DNA of 64,000 bases from Halictus rubicundus (lineage: Eukaryota > Arthropoda > Insecta > Hymenoptera > Halictidae): NCBI RefSeq assembly GCF_050948215.1, contig NC_135164.1, positions 4,283,116 through 4,347,115 of the forward strand, in the 5' to 3' direction. The translations under genes and the position numbers were made by a program. Every line of letters begins with the position of its first letter. Position 1 is the stretch's first letter. Shown here one piece after another: positions 13,493-25,932 of the stretch. The notes beneath the pieces were generated by a model. It was not told the DNA's origin and ran no database searches. It was given only the letters and a program-made list of their open reading frames with translations.

Positions 13493-13514
13493 CTCGATTT
13501 TGTGATTTGGTCAC
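13493..13514 (-). CDS. Candidate 22-nt micro-exon downstream of the signal-peptide exon
   Basis: On the minus strand a T-rich acceptor (ATATATATTAG) is followed 22 nt later by a GAG/GTAAGC donor. The intron to the preceding exon would be 76 nt, a normal size for small insect introns. Joining it keeps the frame open: the split Gly codon is followed by Asp-Gln-Ile-Thr-Lys-Ser. Against it are its very small size, the absence of a recognised downstream exon, and the number of GTAAG-like sites expected by chance in 64 kb. It is a hypothesis for a transcript check, not a firm call. Confidence 0.2.
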
Positions 13515-13590
13515 CTAATATATATTTTTACAGTGTGCAAGTAATGCGACTGTCCTCGCATGCTTTCAATAAGTATCAATTTTCACTTAC

Positions 13591-13701
13591 CAATTTTGAT
13601 CGGCCTCGATGCTGCGTCGTTTCCGGGCAGGGTTATCGATAAACCAAAGATGACAAAAATGGCGAACAAATTCGGGCCCATTTTGGGACGCTCGAGATAA
13701 C
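13591..13701 (-). CDS. First coding exon with signal peptide; secreted or membrane protein, gene unknown
   Basis: Read on the minus strand, a clean acceptor (TTCGTTTCAG) is followed by 20 nt of 5' UTR. The start codon at 13681 sits in a strong context (AAAATGG). Thirty codons follow, and the exon ends with a near-perfect donor, ATTG/GTAAGT. The peptide starts MGPNLFAIFVIFGLSITL and continues PGNDAASRPIKI, with the last codon split after its first base (probably Gly). This is a textbook signal peptide: short n-region, hydrophobic core at residues 4-18, and small residues (Asp-Ala-Ala-Ser) for cleavage near 22-25. The mature start, RPIKI-G, resembles the first strand of ligand-binding amino-terminal domains of ionotropic glutamate (kainate-type) receptors. 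Their genes often have an early intron there, but this identity is a guess. Only the exon itself is well supported. The remaining exons should lie toward position 1 or beyond the window. Confidence 0.7.
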
Positions 13702-14656
13702 CTGAAACGAACAAATTTTATTTACAAGACATCCTCTATAAAAAAACATATAACTCATGTAATTACGATTATTTTTAAAGAATAATTTATATATCTCGGA
13801 TACAATTAACGTAAAATATTGAACAGGTCTTCTGACAAATATTTAAAAAAATTCTTCAAAGAATGGCACTCAAAATACCCATACAAATGAGAAAGTGATA
13901 TTTCCGTGTTATGTTGAATCACAAGCTGGGCCATCCGACATATAAATATGCAAAGTGTCATATATTTCAGCAGCGGAGTACAACGAGTGATAGTAAATTT
14001 GTCATATACGTTCGGCGAAGAAGCATGTACTGTGGAACTGGGTACGATTCTGGAACACTAACCGCCTATATAACGCGTTCGCGATGGGAGAGGTGCGTGC
14101 ACCGTGGATATACGTAGATAGCCGACGAGAGTTGTCATGAAAGTTATGGTTTGTTTGGAGCGAACTCGGCCGGTTGCGCAACGCCGACGGAACTGTGCTC
14201 GCGAGAACGTCGTGACGCGAATGCTCGAAATTTCGCAATGGGAATTGATATCCGGCGCAACCGTTCCCGCAATGTTTCGATGCTTAATGTTGCTCTGATC
14301 GCAACTCCCTGGCGTGCAACGAGCAGCACAGAATCAATAACCGTTCCCTGTTTTTACTGCAACCCCGTGTCTCTGCCTCCGCGGGCGCGCCGGCTATCAA
14401 AGATAAAATTGAAAGCCACAAAATGTTTTTTCTCCGGCGCACTACGCGGTGATTTCGGCGGATTGCTACCCGTTTGTTTCTATTTTTCTATCATGTTTGC
14501 CACCGCTGATAGTCCTTTTTTTTTACTCCGTGATTCCGAATTTATTAGCCACGCACAGTGACGCAACGCTATCAAATATTCGGGCCCCGTCAGGAGATTC
14601 AAATTTCACGATACACTAAGTCTACCGAGAAATTTTTGCAGTTCCCCAACAGAAAA
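13702..14656. other. Region upstream of the minus-strand exon
   Basis: It should contain the first intron and 5' end of the minus-strand gene. The plus-strand 136-codon frame at 14151-14561 has no splice signals or recognisable domains and is treated as chance. A TATA/initiator pair on the minus strand is listed separately. Confidence 0.4.
14037..14075 (-). promoter_or_regulatory. Candidate minus-strand core promoter (TATA + initiator)
   Basis: On the minus strand TATATAGG (about 14072-14065) is followed 33 nt downstream by CCAGTTCC, similar to the arthropod initiator TCAGTY, with the presumed start A at 14039. It lies about 340 bp upstream of the signal-peptide exon acceptor at 13702 and could drive that gene through a noncoding first exon. 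The donor of that exon was not identified, and TATA-like strings are common in AT-rich DNA. Confidence 0.25.
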
Positions 14657-14658
14657 TA

Positions 14659-14685
14659 TTAGGTTGGCAAGAAAGTAATTTCGGT
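14659..14685 (+). repeat. Mariner left ITR
   Basis: 27-bp inverted terminal repeat, identical to the reverse complement of 15919-15945. It is preceded by the TA target duplication. Confidence 0.95.
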
Positions 14686-14842
14686 TTTCACTGATAGATG
14701 GCTTTATGTTTTGTTTCATTGACTTCTGTTAACGTTGCATTTGTTTTCTTTCTGACATTTCATAACTGCATCTTTTAGGTTACTTTTGAAGCAAATTACA
14801 CGTAATTTTGATTAAAATTGTTAGTTCTGTGTCAATTTGAAC

Positions 14843-15871
14843 ATGGAGTGCAAAAACGAACATTATAGGCACATATTGCTTTTTTATTTCCGTAGAGGTA
14901 AAAAAGCTGCCGAGGCTCACGAAGATATATGTGATGTTTATGGTGTGGATTGCTTAACAGAACGCACGTGCCAGAATTGGTTTAAAAAATTCCGTTCTAG
15001 AAATTTCTCACTTAAAGGCGACCAACGTTCTGGTCGACCATCTGAAGTTGATGATGACCAAATGAGAGCCATTATTGAATCGGATCGTCATATAACTGTC
15101 CGAGAGATCGCAGACAGGTTAAATGTCTCTCATACAATTATAGAATATCGTTTAAAAAGTCTCGGAATCGTTCAGAAGCTCGATATTTGGGTTCCACACG
15201 AATTGAAAGAAATTCACTTAACGCAACGCATCAACATATGCGATATGCATCTCAAACGAAATGAAATCGACCCTTTTCTGAAGCGACTCATCACTGGTAA
15301 TGAGAACTGGGTTGTTTATAATAACACAACTCGAAAACGATGATGGTCCAAGCGTGATGAATCAGCCCAAACCACGCCGAAAGCTGAATTGCACCAAAAG
15401 AAGATCATGTTGTCAGTTTGGTGGGATTACAAAGGTATTGTGTATTTTGAGTTTCTCCCAAGGAACCAAACCATCAATTCAGATGTTTATTGTCGACAAC
15501 TAACAAAAGTGGACATAGCAATCAAAGAAAAACGGCCAGAATTGGCAAATCGCAAAGGAACCGTGTTCCACCATGATGACGCTAGGCCACACACATCTTT
15601 GGTAACATGTGAAAAGTTATTGGAGCTTGGTTGGGAAGTGATGTTTCATCCACCATATAGCCCTGACATTGCACCATCAGATTATCATTTATTCCGAAGT
15701 TTACAAAACTCTTTGAATGATAAAACTTTCACTAATGATGATGGTCTGAAATCGCACTTGGATCAGTTTTTCACCGAAAAGGATCAGAAGTTTTATGAGC
15801 GCGGAATTATGAAGCTACCAGAAAGATGGCAAAAGATCATAGGACAAGATGGGAAATATTTTATTGATTAA
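14843..15871 (+). pseudogene. Mariner transposase, one premature stop, catalytic Asp lost
   Basis: The frame starts MECKNEHYRHILLFYF and is collinear with mariner transposases to its end, 342 codons plus stop, the usual family length. The N-terminal half carries the two helix-turn-helix DNA-binding regions (WFKKFRS near residue 48, the second ending at the LKSLGI segment) followed by the family motif WVPHEL. The catalytic core should be DD34D. The second Asp (HHDDARPH) and third Asp (YSPDIAPSDYH) are present with 34 residues between them. The first is Asn: the codon at 15299-15301 is AAT in TGNENW where the family has TGDEKW. One in-frame TGA at 15341-15343 splits the gene, and the frame resumes immediately, so there is no frameshift. 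Two independent defects mean no active enzyme can come from this copy. The start chosen is the first ATG of the collinear alignment. Confidence 0.93.
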
Positions 15872-15918
15872 AGTTCATTGCTTTGATAAAAAAATTGGAT
15901 TTTATTTCACCTAAAAAT

Positions 15919-15945
15919 ACCGAAATTACTTTCTTGCCAACCTAA
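15919..15945 (-). repeat. Mariner right ITR
   Basis: 27-bp perfect inverted copy of the left ITR, followed by TA at 15946-15947. Confidence 0.95.
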
Positions 15946-18900
15946 TAATACAATTGATTCATTAAAAATGCTTGCAAATCTTAAAATCTGATTTGGGTTT
16001 GTAACGCTCTTAAAAATTATTTTAACGTTCGAAATTGTGATGCTTTGCAATAGTTGGATGAAATATCAGTCGAACTTCTCCAATTTGCAAAAGCAAAAGT
16101 GGCCATCGCACGGTAAACGGCACGTGACTGTCCGACACAAGGAATTTTCTGATTTCGGGTTACATAAAGTGTTCTGAGCACTCTTCGAGATCACAGCGAG
16201 ATCTTATGAGCGATATCAGTATTCCGGCCGTCCCGGTTCCGACTGATAGAAATCAGGACGCTCTCAGGATTCAGGATGCTGTCAGGACTCGGCGAACGAT
16301 TGATCTCTTTCTGAAAGGAAAATCGATCTCATTTCGAGCTCGATTGTCTGTACATTATTTCACATAACAATAGACGCGTCCCGCGGGACGTGAACTATGC
16401 TGCAGCGCAAAATGCACAATTGCGATCGAATTCAATAAAATCACGAGCCGTACAGAGTATATTAATTGTGCGACCCGTTCTCATTATTGGAATTTCTATG
16501 GGTCATGTGTTCCGGACTATAAATAGCACGCGGAACTTGAATATACTTGATACACGTACGTGGAACGAAATAGGCGTTTCAAACTTTTAATGAACACCGC
16601 CGGACTAAGCGTGCATCTTTAATTAAGTAATGAAATTCGCGATTAAAAGCTCTGTGAAAAGGGAGACGACGTTAAACCTTTAGATATTTTTATAGCATGC
16701 GCATTGCTCTGTAGGATGAATATGTACACCTGACAAATGATGTGTTAATTATTATCTACATTAAGTTAGACTGTAGTGATGTATAACTACACAACTTTCG
16801 AACCAGTAAATTCCTCGCATTAAAGCATGGATTGTTGACATTTTCTCGTCAAGATCTACGGGATTATATAATAAAAAGTTAAAAATTTCTGGGTTGCCAA
16901 GTTTAACCCAAAATTCTTCATAGTCAGAGTATATTGCATGCACGGCCGCAGCGGTCAATTACAAATCGTATCGACCGTGATAAGGAATCGGAGAATTAAG
17001 TGTTTTCTAGACCACCTAATGCCGCGGCGCCCGTAAAAACAGGGAAAACTTCGGATGTAAACAGAGTCGTAAACCAGTTTAATAAAAGGGGAACGATCAT
17101 TAAGCTGCTTCTTCATCGGCGCGTCAGATTTTCATGGGAACCTATCCACCGGAGAGAAGCAACACGAAAATCGAAGAGCGAGAACGCAGCGGTCTTGTAA
17201 TCTTTTATTCTGTTTGGGTCGGCAAGTTTCGCGGACACTAAGTTCGCAATCGGTGTAAAATAAGAAACAAAACTGCACTATCTTCTAAATGAAACGCAAA
17301 CAGAGAGAAATTTGATTCCTGTTTAAAGTGAAACGAAACGAAGGGGGAATCGAACGGATTACGGACGAAAGTTCGAATCCCATCGAGTCCGAAGGGCTTA
17401 AGGGTCACAATAAGCAACATGATGAAGGCCCCGTCGGACCTTCGAAGCGACTAGAACTTTTTCGAAAACTCCTTTGAGAACACAGACTCCCGAAGAAATT
17501 CGCAATTTCTTGCGGAGAGAGGAAAGTTTGATGTGATACTTCGCGGGCGCGTTCCCTGTGCGTGAAACCAAACGAGAAATTACGGTATGAGGGAAACATC
17601 CAAGTTTCTCCTTTCGATTATTAGAACTTCGCGGGATGCGGGTTTTGTGTTAAAAGTTAAACGAATCAACTACTTTAACGTTTTATTTCCTTCGAGTAAA
17701 CTTCGTATCCTGTCGGGAGAATCATAAATCGTTAATGTCAATGACCGCGAGAGATCGATCGTCGCGCATCCCTTCCGACAATTAATCAATGCATTTCTGA
17801 TCTAAGCTGGTAATAAAAATTTTGTACGTAATTTTGTAAATGAACGCGTGTAGCGAAATCGTTGATAAATTATTCAGTGACAGGGTGGCCTGAATAGTTA
17901 CAAGTAATTCTATTGTTAAAAATATTAATTACATAATCATGAAATTGTAGTATTATAATATAGTACCGTCCACAATGGCATTATAATTCATCGAATACAA
18001 TCGTGTTATTTTGTTACATTGGAAAATCGTATGCATTGAATTGGTAATCAGTGGTTATATATAATAATATCTTGAAATAATGCGATATAATAATACAAAT
18101 GGGTAATACAATAAACAGTCCATGCAATAGTTTAATGTAACATTCAAAATCATTTGAATCATTTTGAACTGTAAGTATTAGAAAAGAAATACCAATGCAG
18201 AGTATAAAATTCACTGTAATAATTATTTTGGTTACAGTGCTGCTCATTGGATAATGTTCAGTATATATATGTAACGCTGATGGAAAACATTTTTAAAATG
18301 AACGAACAAAGTTCCTGCGATAGGAAAATTTGTACTGTCATGTTTCACAAGTCCTACTCACACGAAAACTTTCCTCCATCCGTTTCCATCGGAACGTATA
18401 ACTTGAGAACGTTCTCTATAAAAAAAGCCACACAATCTATCAACTTTCCCGGACCCAGTGCGTGTTCCAAAATTTAACGGAGCTCCCATTAACGTGTAAA
18501 GTAGGCCGAGCAACTTTTCCAATATTAATCCATCGTCAGTCTGTACACACAGGACTGTGTCAAAGAATTCTTTGAATTACAATGGAAGAAGGGAAGTTTC
18601 TTCGTTCTTGTTCGTACTTCATTCTGCGGAGTGGAGCCGCGGACAGGATCGAAATAACACTTAATGGCCAAGTTCCCAGGTGAAGTAGTTGTCCAACGGA
18701 AACAGATACGCGGGTAAAGAAACTTTTTTTTTTTCTTATTTCCACCAACGAAACAGCTGGGAACGTTTATTTAACGAAAAAGTCGACCGTCCCCCGAGTT
18801 TCGTACAGTTTGATGGAAAATACCGGCGGATTGATTCCGCCTGGGGGAAGAAGGTCGAGATGAAGGAAGCTCGACAGGCGTGATCTTTATCGGATACAGA

Positions 18901-21900
18901 AACACCCTCGGTCATCCTTCGACTCGTTAAAATCTGTGTCAACGTTCATTAAAGTCTGTGTCCTCCGGAGGCGGTCCGGAAACCGTAATGATCCGCGACC
19001 GACGAAATTCATTCAGTTGACTCTTCCGGCCCTCGTCTCAAGAGTCTTCCTTGGGTCATCGTGCCGCCGACGGCCATATTAAATATGCCAACAGACATAG
19101 GAACGATTCTCTGAATTTAGTCGAATTTATTCCCCTAGATAACATCGATTATTCGTACCTTTTTAGTAATTCCATTTAAACTTCATTTTTGAGAGCTGTT
19201 ATTCAACGCATATGTTTTTTTTTATTTAAATAAAACCAGCGAATAGTTAAAATTCACAATTTCCCGCAAAAATGTTTCACACCGTTCCTCCCCGGGGCGG
19301 GCCTCAATTATCAAAGTCTAGAAAATATTGATTTAACCTCGGGTTCTGTAGAAAAGAACATAACACAATCCGATTGTCGAAATAATGGAGAAGGACCCGC
19401 GCATCGGGCGTGAATTAATTCCATTCGTTTCGATATTCGCCAAACCAGATATTCACGGTAATTTCGGCTCTCGCAATAACCAATTAATGTATAGAATTCT
19501 TCATTCGTTTATCTGTATGATAATAGGCATAACTCGATGTTTGCCGATAATTACGATTACCATCTGCCGTTCGAAACTATCGATACGAGGGCGAAACGTT
19601 ACACCTGGGAAATAATAATGGCCGGGCTCGCGGGGTCGTCGAATGAAATCGTTTCTCACGGTATTTATTACATTTATTACGGCACCGAGTTTCCGGAGCT
19701 CGTTTTTCCACCCGGTTTTACTTTCCGTTCGATTCGGTGCAGTTCCGCCGGGCTTCCGTTTCTAGAGCTTCGGGATTTTTCCTCCCTTTCGAATTTCGAA
19801 GTTCCGACTCGCGCGATCTAGCCGAGCCCTTCAGAAGTTTAAATTGCCGGCTAACCGTCCCCCCTCCCCTCCTCCCCCGTGCTTAACACATTCTTCGTGC
19901 CGCGCCGACATATTCGAGAGCTCGAATTTAATTGCAATGTTATTCGCCGGAGAACGTCTGTGCAGTTTGCTTGTTCTCCTTGTTAAAATTCGAACGTAGC
20001 CCGAATGATTCTCAATTCCAGCGCCCGACCACTCGAACGGCTGGCATTGTTGGCACCATTTAATTATTTCGCCTTTCTTGGAGATAGACGGAGTAATTGC
20101 TTCGCTCTGTGTTGCGTCGTTACGAAAGACACGAACGACATGTATTTTCGAACGAGATTTCCGTTTTGTTTCTACGGTGGTCCTACTAATAGGGAAGATA
20201 TAATAAAGAATAAACTAGGTATAATGAAGTACGCGATGTGCGGTAAAAAGAAGGAAACAGACGAATAATGCTAACGCAGGACAATAATTGAAACAGCTGA
20301 TAACGTGCATGGAAAATAAAAGCTAATTCCTGGTTCTATTTTATTATCATTAGACTGAAAATTTGATTCGTTTGTTATCGGGCTACAGATTTTATTCATT
20401 TCTCACTATTCCTAGAGATTTCATTCATTTACGTAAGCCTGATTTTTTCCTGTTTTGTGTAGTACAAGATTTTTGCATCCACAAATCAAGTTTAGAAGGA
20501 TATAAAGCTGTACATTGTTTAAACCTTTAAATTCGTAAGGGGGATTACCGAATTTGAACAGCAAATAGAACCTGTCTCTCCCATACGATTTCATAGAGTG
20601 AGCGAAATTAATGCTCACATATAGTAAGATTCATCATGCATGCACTACTCTATTGTTCCAAAACATATGTGATTTACTGCCTGTTCCGTTGAAATCATCT
20701 CGACCTACATATGGATCACGAATAAGTAAATGTGTTAAATCGTTCCCCGGAGCATTGTTTTACAGGATTTCCAAACGCATTCGACTGTGAAATAAATTAA
20801 ACGATACAACGATTCGGTACGATATCATTCGGAACGATTCAATTTCCAATATCATCGTTTTGACAATTACGCGTATAATCTAATACGAAATTGAACATGA
20901 ATTGAATAATTGAATAATATGAGATGTGCAATTGAAAGTCTACGAGTTTCACGCGACAAATTATTACTTGCCTATGTGTGCCACGTTTTTGCAATTTTTG
21001 GAGTTCTGTACACCCATGCTGCTGCATAAAAATTCGCGGAAATATGAAAATTTCTTCACATTAATTATCATTGAATCCACAGCGCAATAAAAATGTACGT
21101 TTCACAAATGTTCACGGATTTGTTCGTTCGATATGATCATGATATTATTTCCAGGTCTCGAATGTAACATGCAAATACGTTATTTGTTTGAAGTTCTAAT
21201 ACCAAGCGTTCGAACACTTTCGCGAGCCAGCGCAGCCGAAATTGATTCGTCCATCGGATCGCATATTTCCCATGAGCTCTGGCGATATTAAATCATCAAC
21301 GGGTATTTGGCGATCGTAAGCGGAGGATCGACCACACAAGCATTCCGATCGTAAACTATGCCATAACAGATACCATAAGCGTATCGGAACACAAGCGATC
21401 TCCTTGCAGGACGGGAACAACGTCTTCCGATATTCAACTGACCGCGCGTTTCGCAATGCGTGCGTGCGTGCGCGAATTTAATACCTTTTCGTCTTTCTTC
21501 TGCTCAGCGGGATGATCGAGTATCTCGGAACTCCCGGTTCAATTCTGTTTATTGCGACATAAAAGAGCCCTTAACGCGAAGGCGAGGGCGGAACGACTTC
21601 CATAAAGGGACCGAAAACTTTTCTTCCCCGCGCGTTTAAACGACGATTTCGACCGTAGATCATGCGAGCGAACGAACGGATGAACAAGAGGCACGCAGTT
21701 CACGCAAAAGCAACGAGGAAAAGAGCACGCCGGCCGAACGGGGAAAACTTTCGACAGGACGTTTGTTATGCGATGTATGATTTTCGTATTTCGAAAGATG
21801 AGAATTTCCGGAAATCCCGATTTGATTTTCGCTACCCGCGAGCGAGGAAAAAAAGGACTCCCGGCATTGTTCGTACGTTGAAAAAAAAAAAAGAAAATTA

Positions 21901-22225
21901 TTCGCGACGAGAGTTTGGTAAAAAAGAAGTCCAATATGTGCTTTCCCAGCTCACAGTCCGATTTAGGTTTTTAATGAATTAGCGATCGAGAGAGGCTTTT
22001 ATGTTCGCGTGGAAAGCGGCCAAATTTCCTGACCATTTTCCACGCAGGTTTTTCGTGCGGCCGCGGTTTGCGCGTGACTATGAACCAACGCGAATTACGG
22101 ACGGTATAGTCGCACGCCAATAGCGTGATATTCATTGTCGAGAAACTAGTCGCGCCAACACGGAGATTACAGAAGTGACAACGATCATGCTGTTAATACT
22201 GCTTGTAGTAATAAACACATGGCAT

Positions 22226-22242
22226 GAGAGAGAGAGAGAGAG
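22226..22242 (+). repeat. (GA)8 microsatellite
   Basis: Short uninterrupted GA run. Confidence 0.85.
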
Positions 22243-23241
22243 TCCAGGCTGTTCTGGAACGCCTGGTTGGAGGAGATTATGGTTTTAAAATGTTAGAAGA
22301 ATGTCGAAGAAAAAATTAACAGAGTTATTACTACGAATTATCGTTAGATAATATTAATATTTAAACAGTTTATTCAGTAAAAGTTATCCATTTTATTAAA
22401 ACGCGAGTTCCGCACTTAATTCCTTGAGAACACAATTTTACAGACAAGAAATCGGATTTTATCAAAAGAAGATTTATTCGAGGAAAACAATCCCTTTGGC
22501 TTATAAAGTCGCGTGACCTACATCTACGTCGTCGGGTCCTAGGAAAATGAATCGAAGAAAAAGGATGAAAGCTTTTGTTAGTCCCACGACGCTTCTCCGG
22601 GATCTGCGGGGACCTAATCACACATTTATCTGATTCGACAGAACATTCTTAAAATATCCGATTCTCTTTTCTCGGTTTCAATTGCGAAATGTTAGACCGG
22701 GTCACGAAGCTCGCCGAGATTCCCAGATCGATGAAGCCTGATGAAAAATTGATCATTTCACAAAATTCACGAATCGTTTAATCCCCGTGTGTCTTTTCTT
22801 TCATTCGGAGGTTTAATGATAATTGCACAATCGAACATATTGTAGGACCACTGAACCACAAAATACAAATTGCTGATTTCACGATAACAATACTTATTTT
22901 GAGTACGCGAGGCGTTCAGTCGTTAATCTGAATTGTTCACTCGCTGGACAGGTCATCCTGCGATTAATTTGCTTTGAACGAGATGGAATAAAAAATGTAC
23001 GACCACTGAGAAACGAAGCAACGAATGGATTACGGATTAAGGTACATTTAGAATTTAGAAAAAGAAGGGAAAGGGCACTATAATTGCAGCTTCTGACGTT
23101 TGAGAAGCTAACCAAATAGGGCTGAGCGGATCACGGAACAATAGGGGTGCAATCGTAGCTATGTCGATGCTAAAAATTTCCGTCGATGTTCTAGCATATG
23201 CGCTCTCCGAGTTGGTATATAATTCCATACAGATAAAGAGA

Positions 23242-23272
23242 CTCCGCGCGCGCAAAGGGACACCGCGCGGAG
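23242..23272. repeat. GC-rich inverted repeat (hairpin)
   Basis: CTCCGCGCG at 23242-23250 pairs perfectly with CGCGCGGAG at 23264-23272 around a 13-nt spacer. It is a short stable hairpin with no known role. Confidence 0.6.
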
Positions 23273-25891
23273 CGTGTCCTTTTTAAAAAGCAGAAAATGC
23301 TGCGAACTCGCTGCGACCCGGGCGGCTGACATCAAAGGACTATTTTTGCAATTCCCCAGCGCCGTGTATCCTGTCACGTGACAATCGGCGAGAAACGGTA
23401 CACAGGTGACTAGAAAGTTGTAAAAATTGACGTCCTATATCGAAGGGCACGTGCCTCCCGGGCTGTTTTGTACTGATTCCCGAAAGCTTTGATGTTCGAT
23501 CGCGCTCCGCTATAAATGATGCAACATATCTCAGTACCGTGAAAATCGACGTAAAAGTTTGACAAAAAAGGAAACAACATCGAACGAGAGTAAATATCAC
23601 GCGTAAATAAATAAATCGAGGCAGAGAGTGGTCGAACGAAGTGTGCACTACGCGATTTGGAAAACTTCGAATCCGCGAAACGGTCTTTGAACAAAACGGA
23701 AAGATTCCGGCTGCAAATCGGCACTTCATTCAGACGATGTTCTCTTCATTTTTTCACTTCAAGCGGCTATCAGAAGGGTTAATTAAAACCCTTGCAAGCA
23801 GCATCAAAGAGAAGCCGACATGCTAATACGACATGTGAGACGGAGGGTCTCTTTGAGCGTATCCTTACAGTTGCCTGATCCGACAGTTTTATACTGAATT
23901 TCACTTTTTTTTTCTGGAACAAGGTATTCAGAGCCCACGGATACTATCCAAAAAGAAAAAATGATTTACGCGATTAACGCCTTACCGTACGATTTTCTTG
24001 AAGACTTAAACTTATTTGAAGACTAGAAACTTATTGGCTAAGTATACTCGCACGCACACACACGTACGTGGAGATTTTCGATATAGACAAAGATTTATAG
24101 CAGCAGTTACAAATCATTATGGAAGACAATTGAAGACAATTTGTATCGGTTTAACAAGTGATTTCTGAAAATAGCGGAGAGGAAGATACGTGGCAACGAG
24201 GCGTGAAGAAGACAAAAGGTTTCCCCGACACGGACGACCATCATAGTGCCGAAGTTGCTTTACAACTTTTGATATCGTAAATTCCGCACCTTATGGCCAG
24301 ACAGCATTGTTCACGCGAGCCGCTCGTTTCAGAAACAATGGGTAATGTCGAGTATTGGTTGCACAGCGAATAGCTGGAAGGTTCGCCAAACATTCAAGCA
24401 ACAGCGTCTGAATCTGGCATCGCACACGCCCGAGGAAAAATGTCGCGAACAGCGCCGTCAAAGAATTCCGACGGAAAAGAATACAAATTCGAGTTCCATA
24501 GAGAAAATGACGGCGTCGCGTCGCGTCAGTTAAAACCGACACGCATTTATGAAGAACTCGTATAAAAGCTGCAATGTGGCCCCGCGCTTTTTTATTTCTC
24601 ACATTATTAACGTCGGCGAAAGTGGCATTGTGCATTTCATACACTCGTCCAACGATAAAAATATTGTTACATCTGCCGCGAAAGCATTGACTCCCCTACT
24701 CGTGCTATTGCGGACGCGTCCATATTTTTATGTAACTTGTAGGTACCACGTGATATCCTTATTTCGCGCTACGAAGACACGTGACACCAGCGAACGCGAC
24801 GATTGGTGTGCGCTGCACGAAGGAGAGGATGGTAGAGGAATTAGGCGTTTCGGGGGCCCCTATTTCCCGCGAGAGCCTAAGCGTAAGAGTGGGGTCTCGC
24901 AGATTCCCCTGTCATCACCTCATGGACGCACAGTACATAATTTAAATTAAGAAAAGTGCAACTTTGAGATTTATACCTGGGTCGATAAAGAAACGGATTT
25001 TCTGAAATTTTTTTTAATTTAAGGCCGCATTTATCGAAATATTCCCTACTATTATTTTTGTAAAATATGTCTGAATAAGTAAATAAATATACGGTGGCTA
25101 CACGATTTGATTAAGGTTTTTATCGTTTTTTTCCCTCTGACTTTATCGAAATTACATCAATTTGGCTCGGCACTTTGCGATCAGGTGCAACTTGTTCGGT
25201 CGTCACTACAAGGTTAAATCGCGTTACAAATTTCCGGTACAGCGATTAACATTTCCATACTTAATAGTAACTGAATGGAAGCGAGAAATGTTGCCGCTAG
25301 CATATTGCCGAACAATATAATTAACGTGTTGAATTTCATTAGCACATTTGGACATTGGATTATTCATATAGCAACGAAAGATTCATTTAAATTCCAATTA
25401 TCCGATCTGCATGAATCAATGGTAAAAACGAGCATGAAATACGTTTATTGGCACACCTTGATCTTGATTTTTTAATATTTGTACCGATCACTGTGTTTAT
25501 TTTAATTATACTTATTTGTAATATCCCTTTTTTAATACTCGTTACGCTTTAAACATAATTAATATAGGCACAGTAATTGGTACCCCCACGGTAGTTTGGT
25601 CTCTTACCGTATTTGATAATAAAGTTAGCATGGCAAGATGTGCACAGTAATCGTAAATAGTACGTTCCCTCTGGTGACCCAACACGTTGCACCGCATTGT
25701 ACGTTGTGTCAACGTTTGTGACAGTCAACGGCCGACACTCTACATACGTTAACCCAAGCGTAAGTGGCTAAAAATGAGGGAGAAACCTCGAAGTGAAGGA
25801 AATATAGGTTGTAGGAATTCTCAGTTAAAAACAGGTGGCCGATGCGCGCAAGAACATAAACTTGACTCTTTCTACGCCGTTCTGGCCCAGT

Positions 25892-25932
25892 CCTCTCTCT
25901 CTCTCTCTCTTGCTCTCCTCTCTCTCTCTCTC
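25892..25932 (+). repeat. (CT)n microsatellite, interrupted
   Basis: CT run broken by TG and CC. The long open frames on both strands here (177 and 175 codons) exist because the repeat contains no stops. Confidence 0.85.

Larger units (their letters stand above)
14659..15945 (+). mobile_element. Mariner transposon, full length (1287 bp), inactive
   Basis: Both ends match over 27 bp without mismatch (TTAGGTTGGCAAGAAAG at the left and its reverse complement at the right). The element is flanked by the TA duplication at 14657-14658 and 15946-15947. The length is typical of a complete mariner. ITR type and transposase sequence suggest the mellifera/capitata side of the mariner family rather than mauritiana. 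This is from memory of motifs, not a search. Perfect ITRs and an otherwise full-length frame suggest fairly recent insertion, yet the transposase is disabled. Confidence 0.95.

Noticed and set aside
17371..17390. GTTCGAATCCCATC, like a tRNA B box
   Set aside because: No A box or cloverleaf can be placed upstream at tRNA spacing.
18014..18247. 77-codon hydrophobic minus frame resembling a two-span membrane peptide
   Set aside because: Ile, Leu, Tyr and Phe richness follows from local AT-richness. There are no splice sites and no similarity to known receptors that I can recognise.
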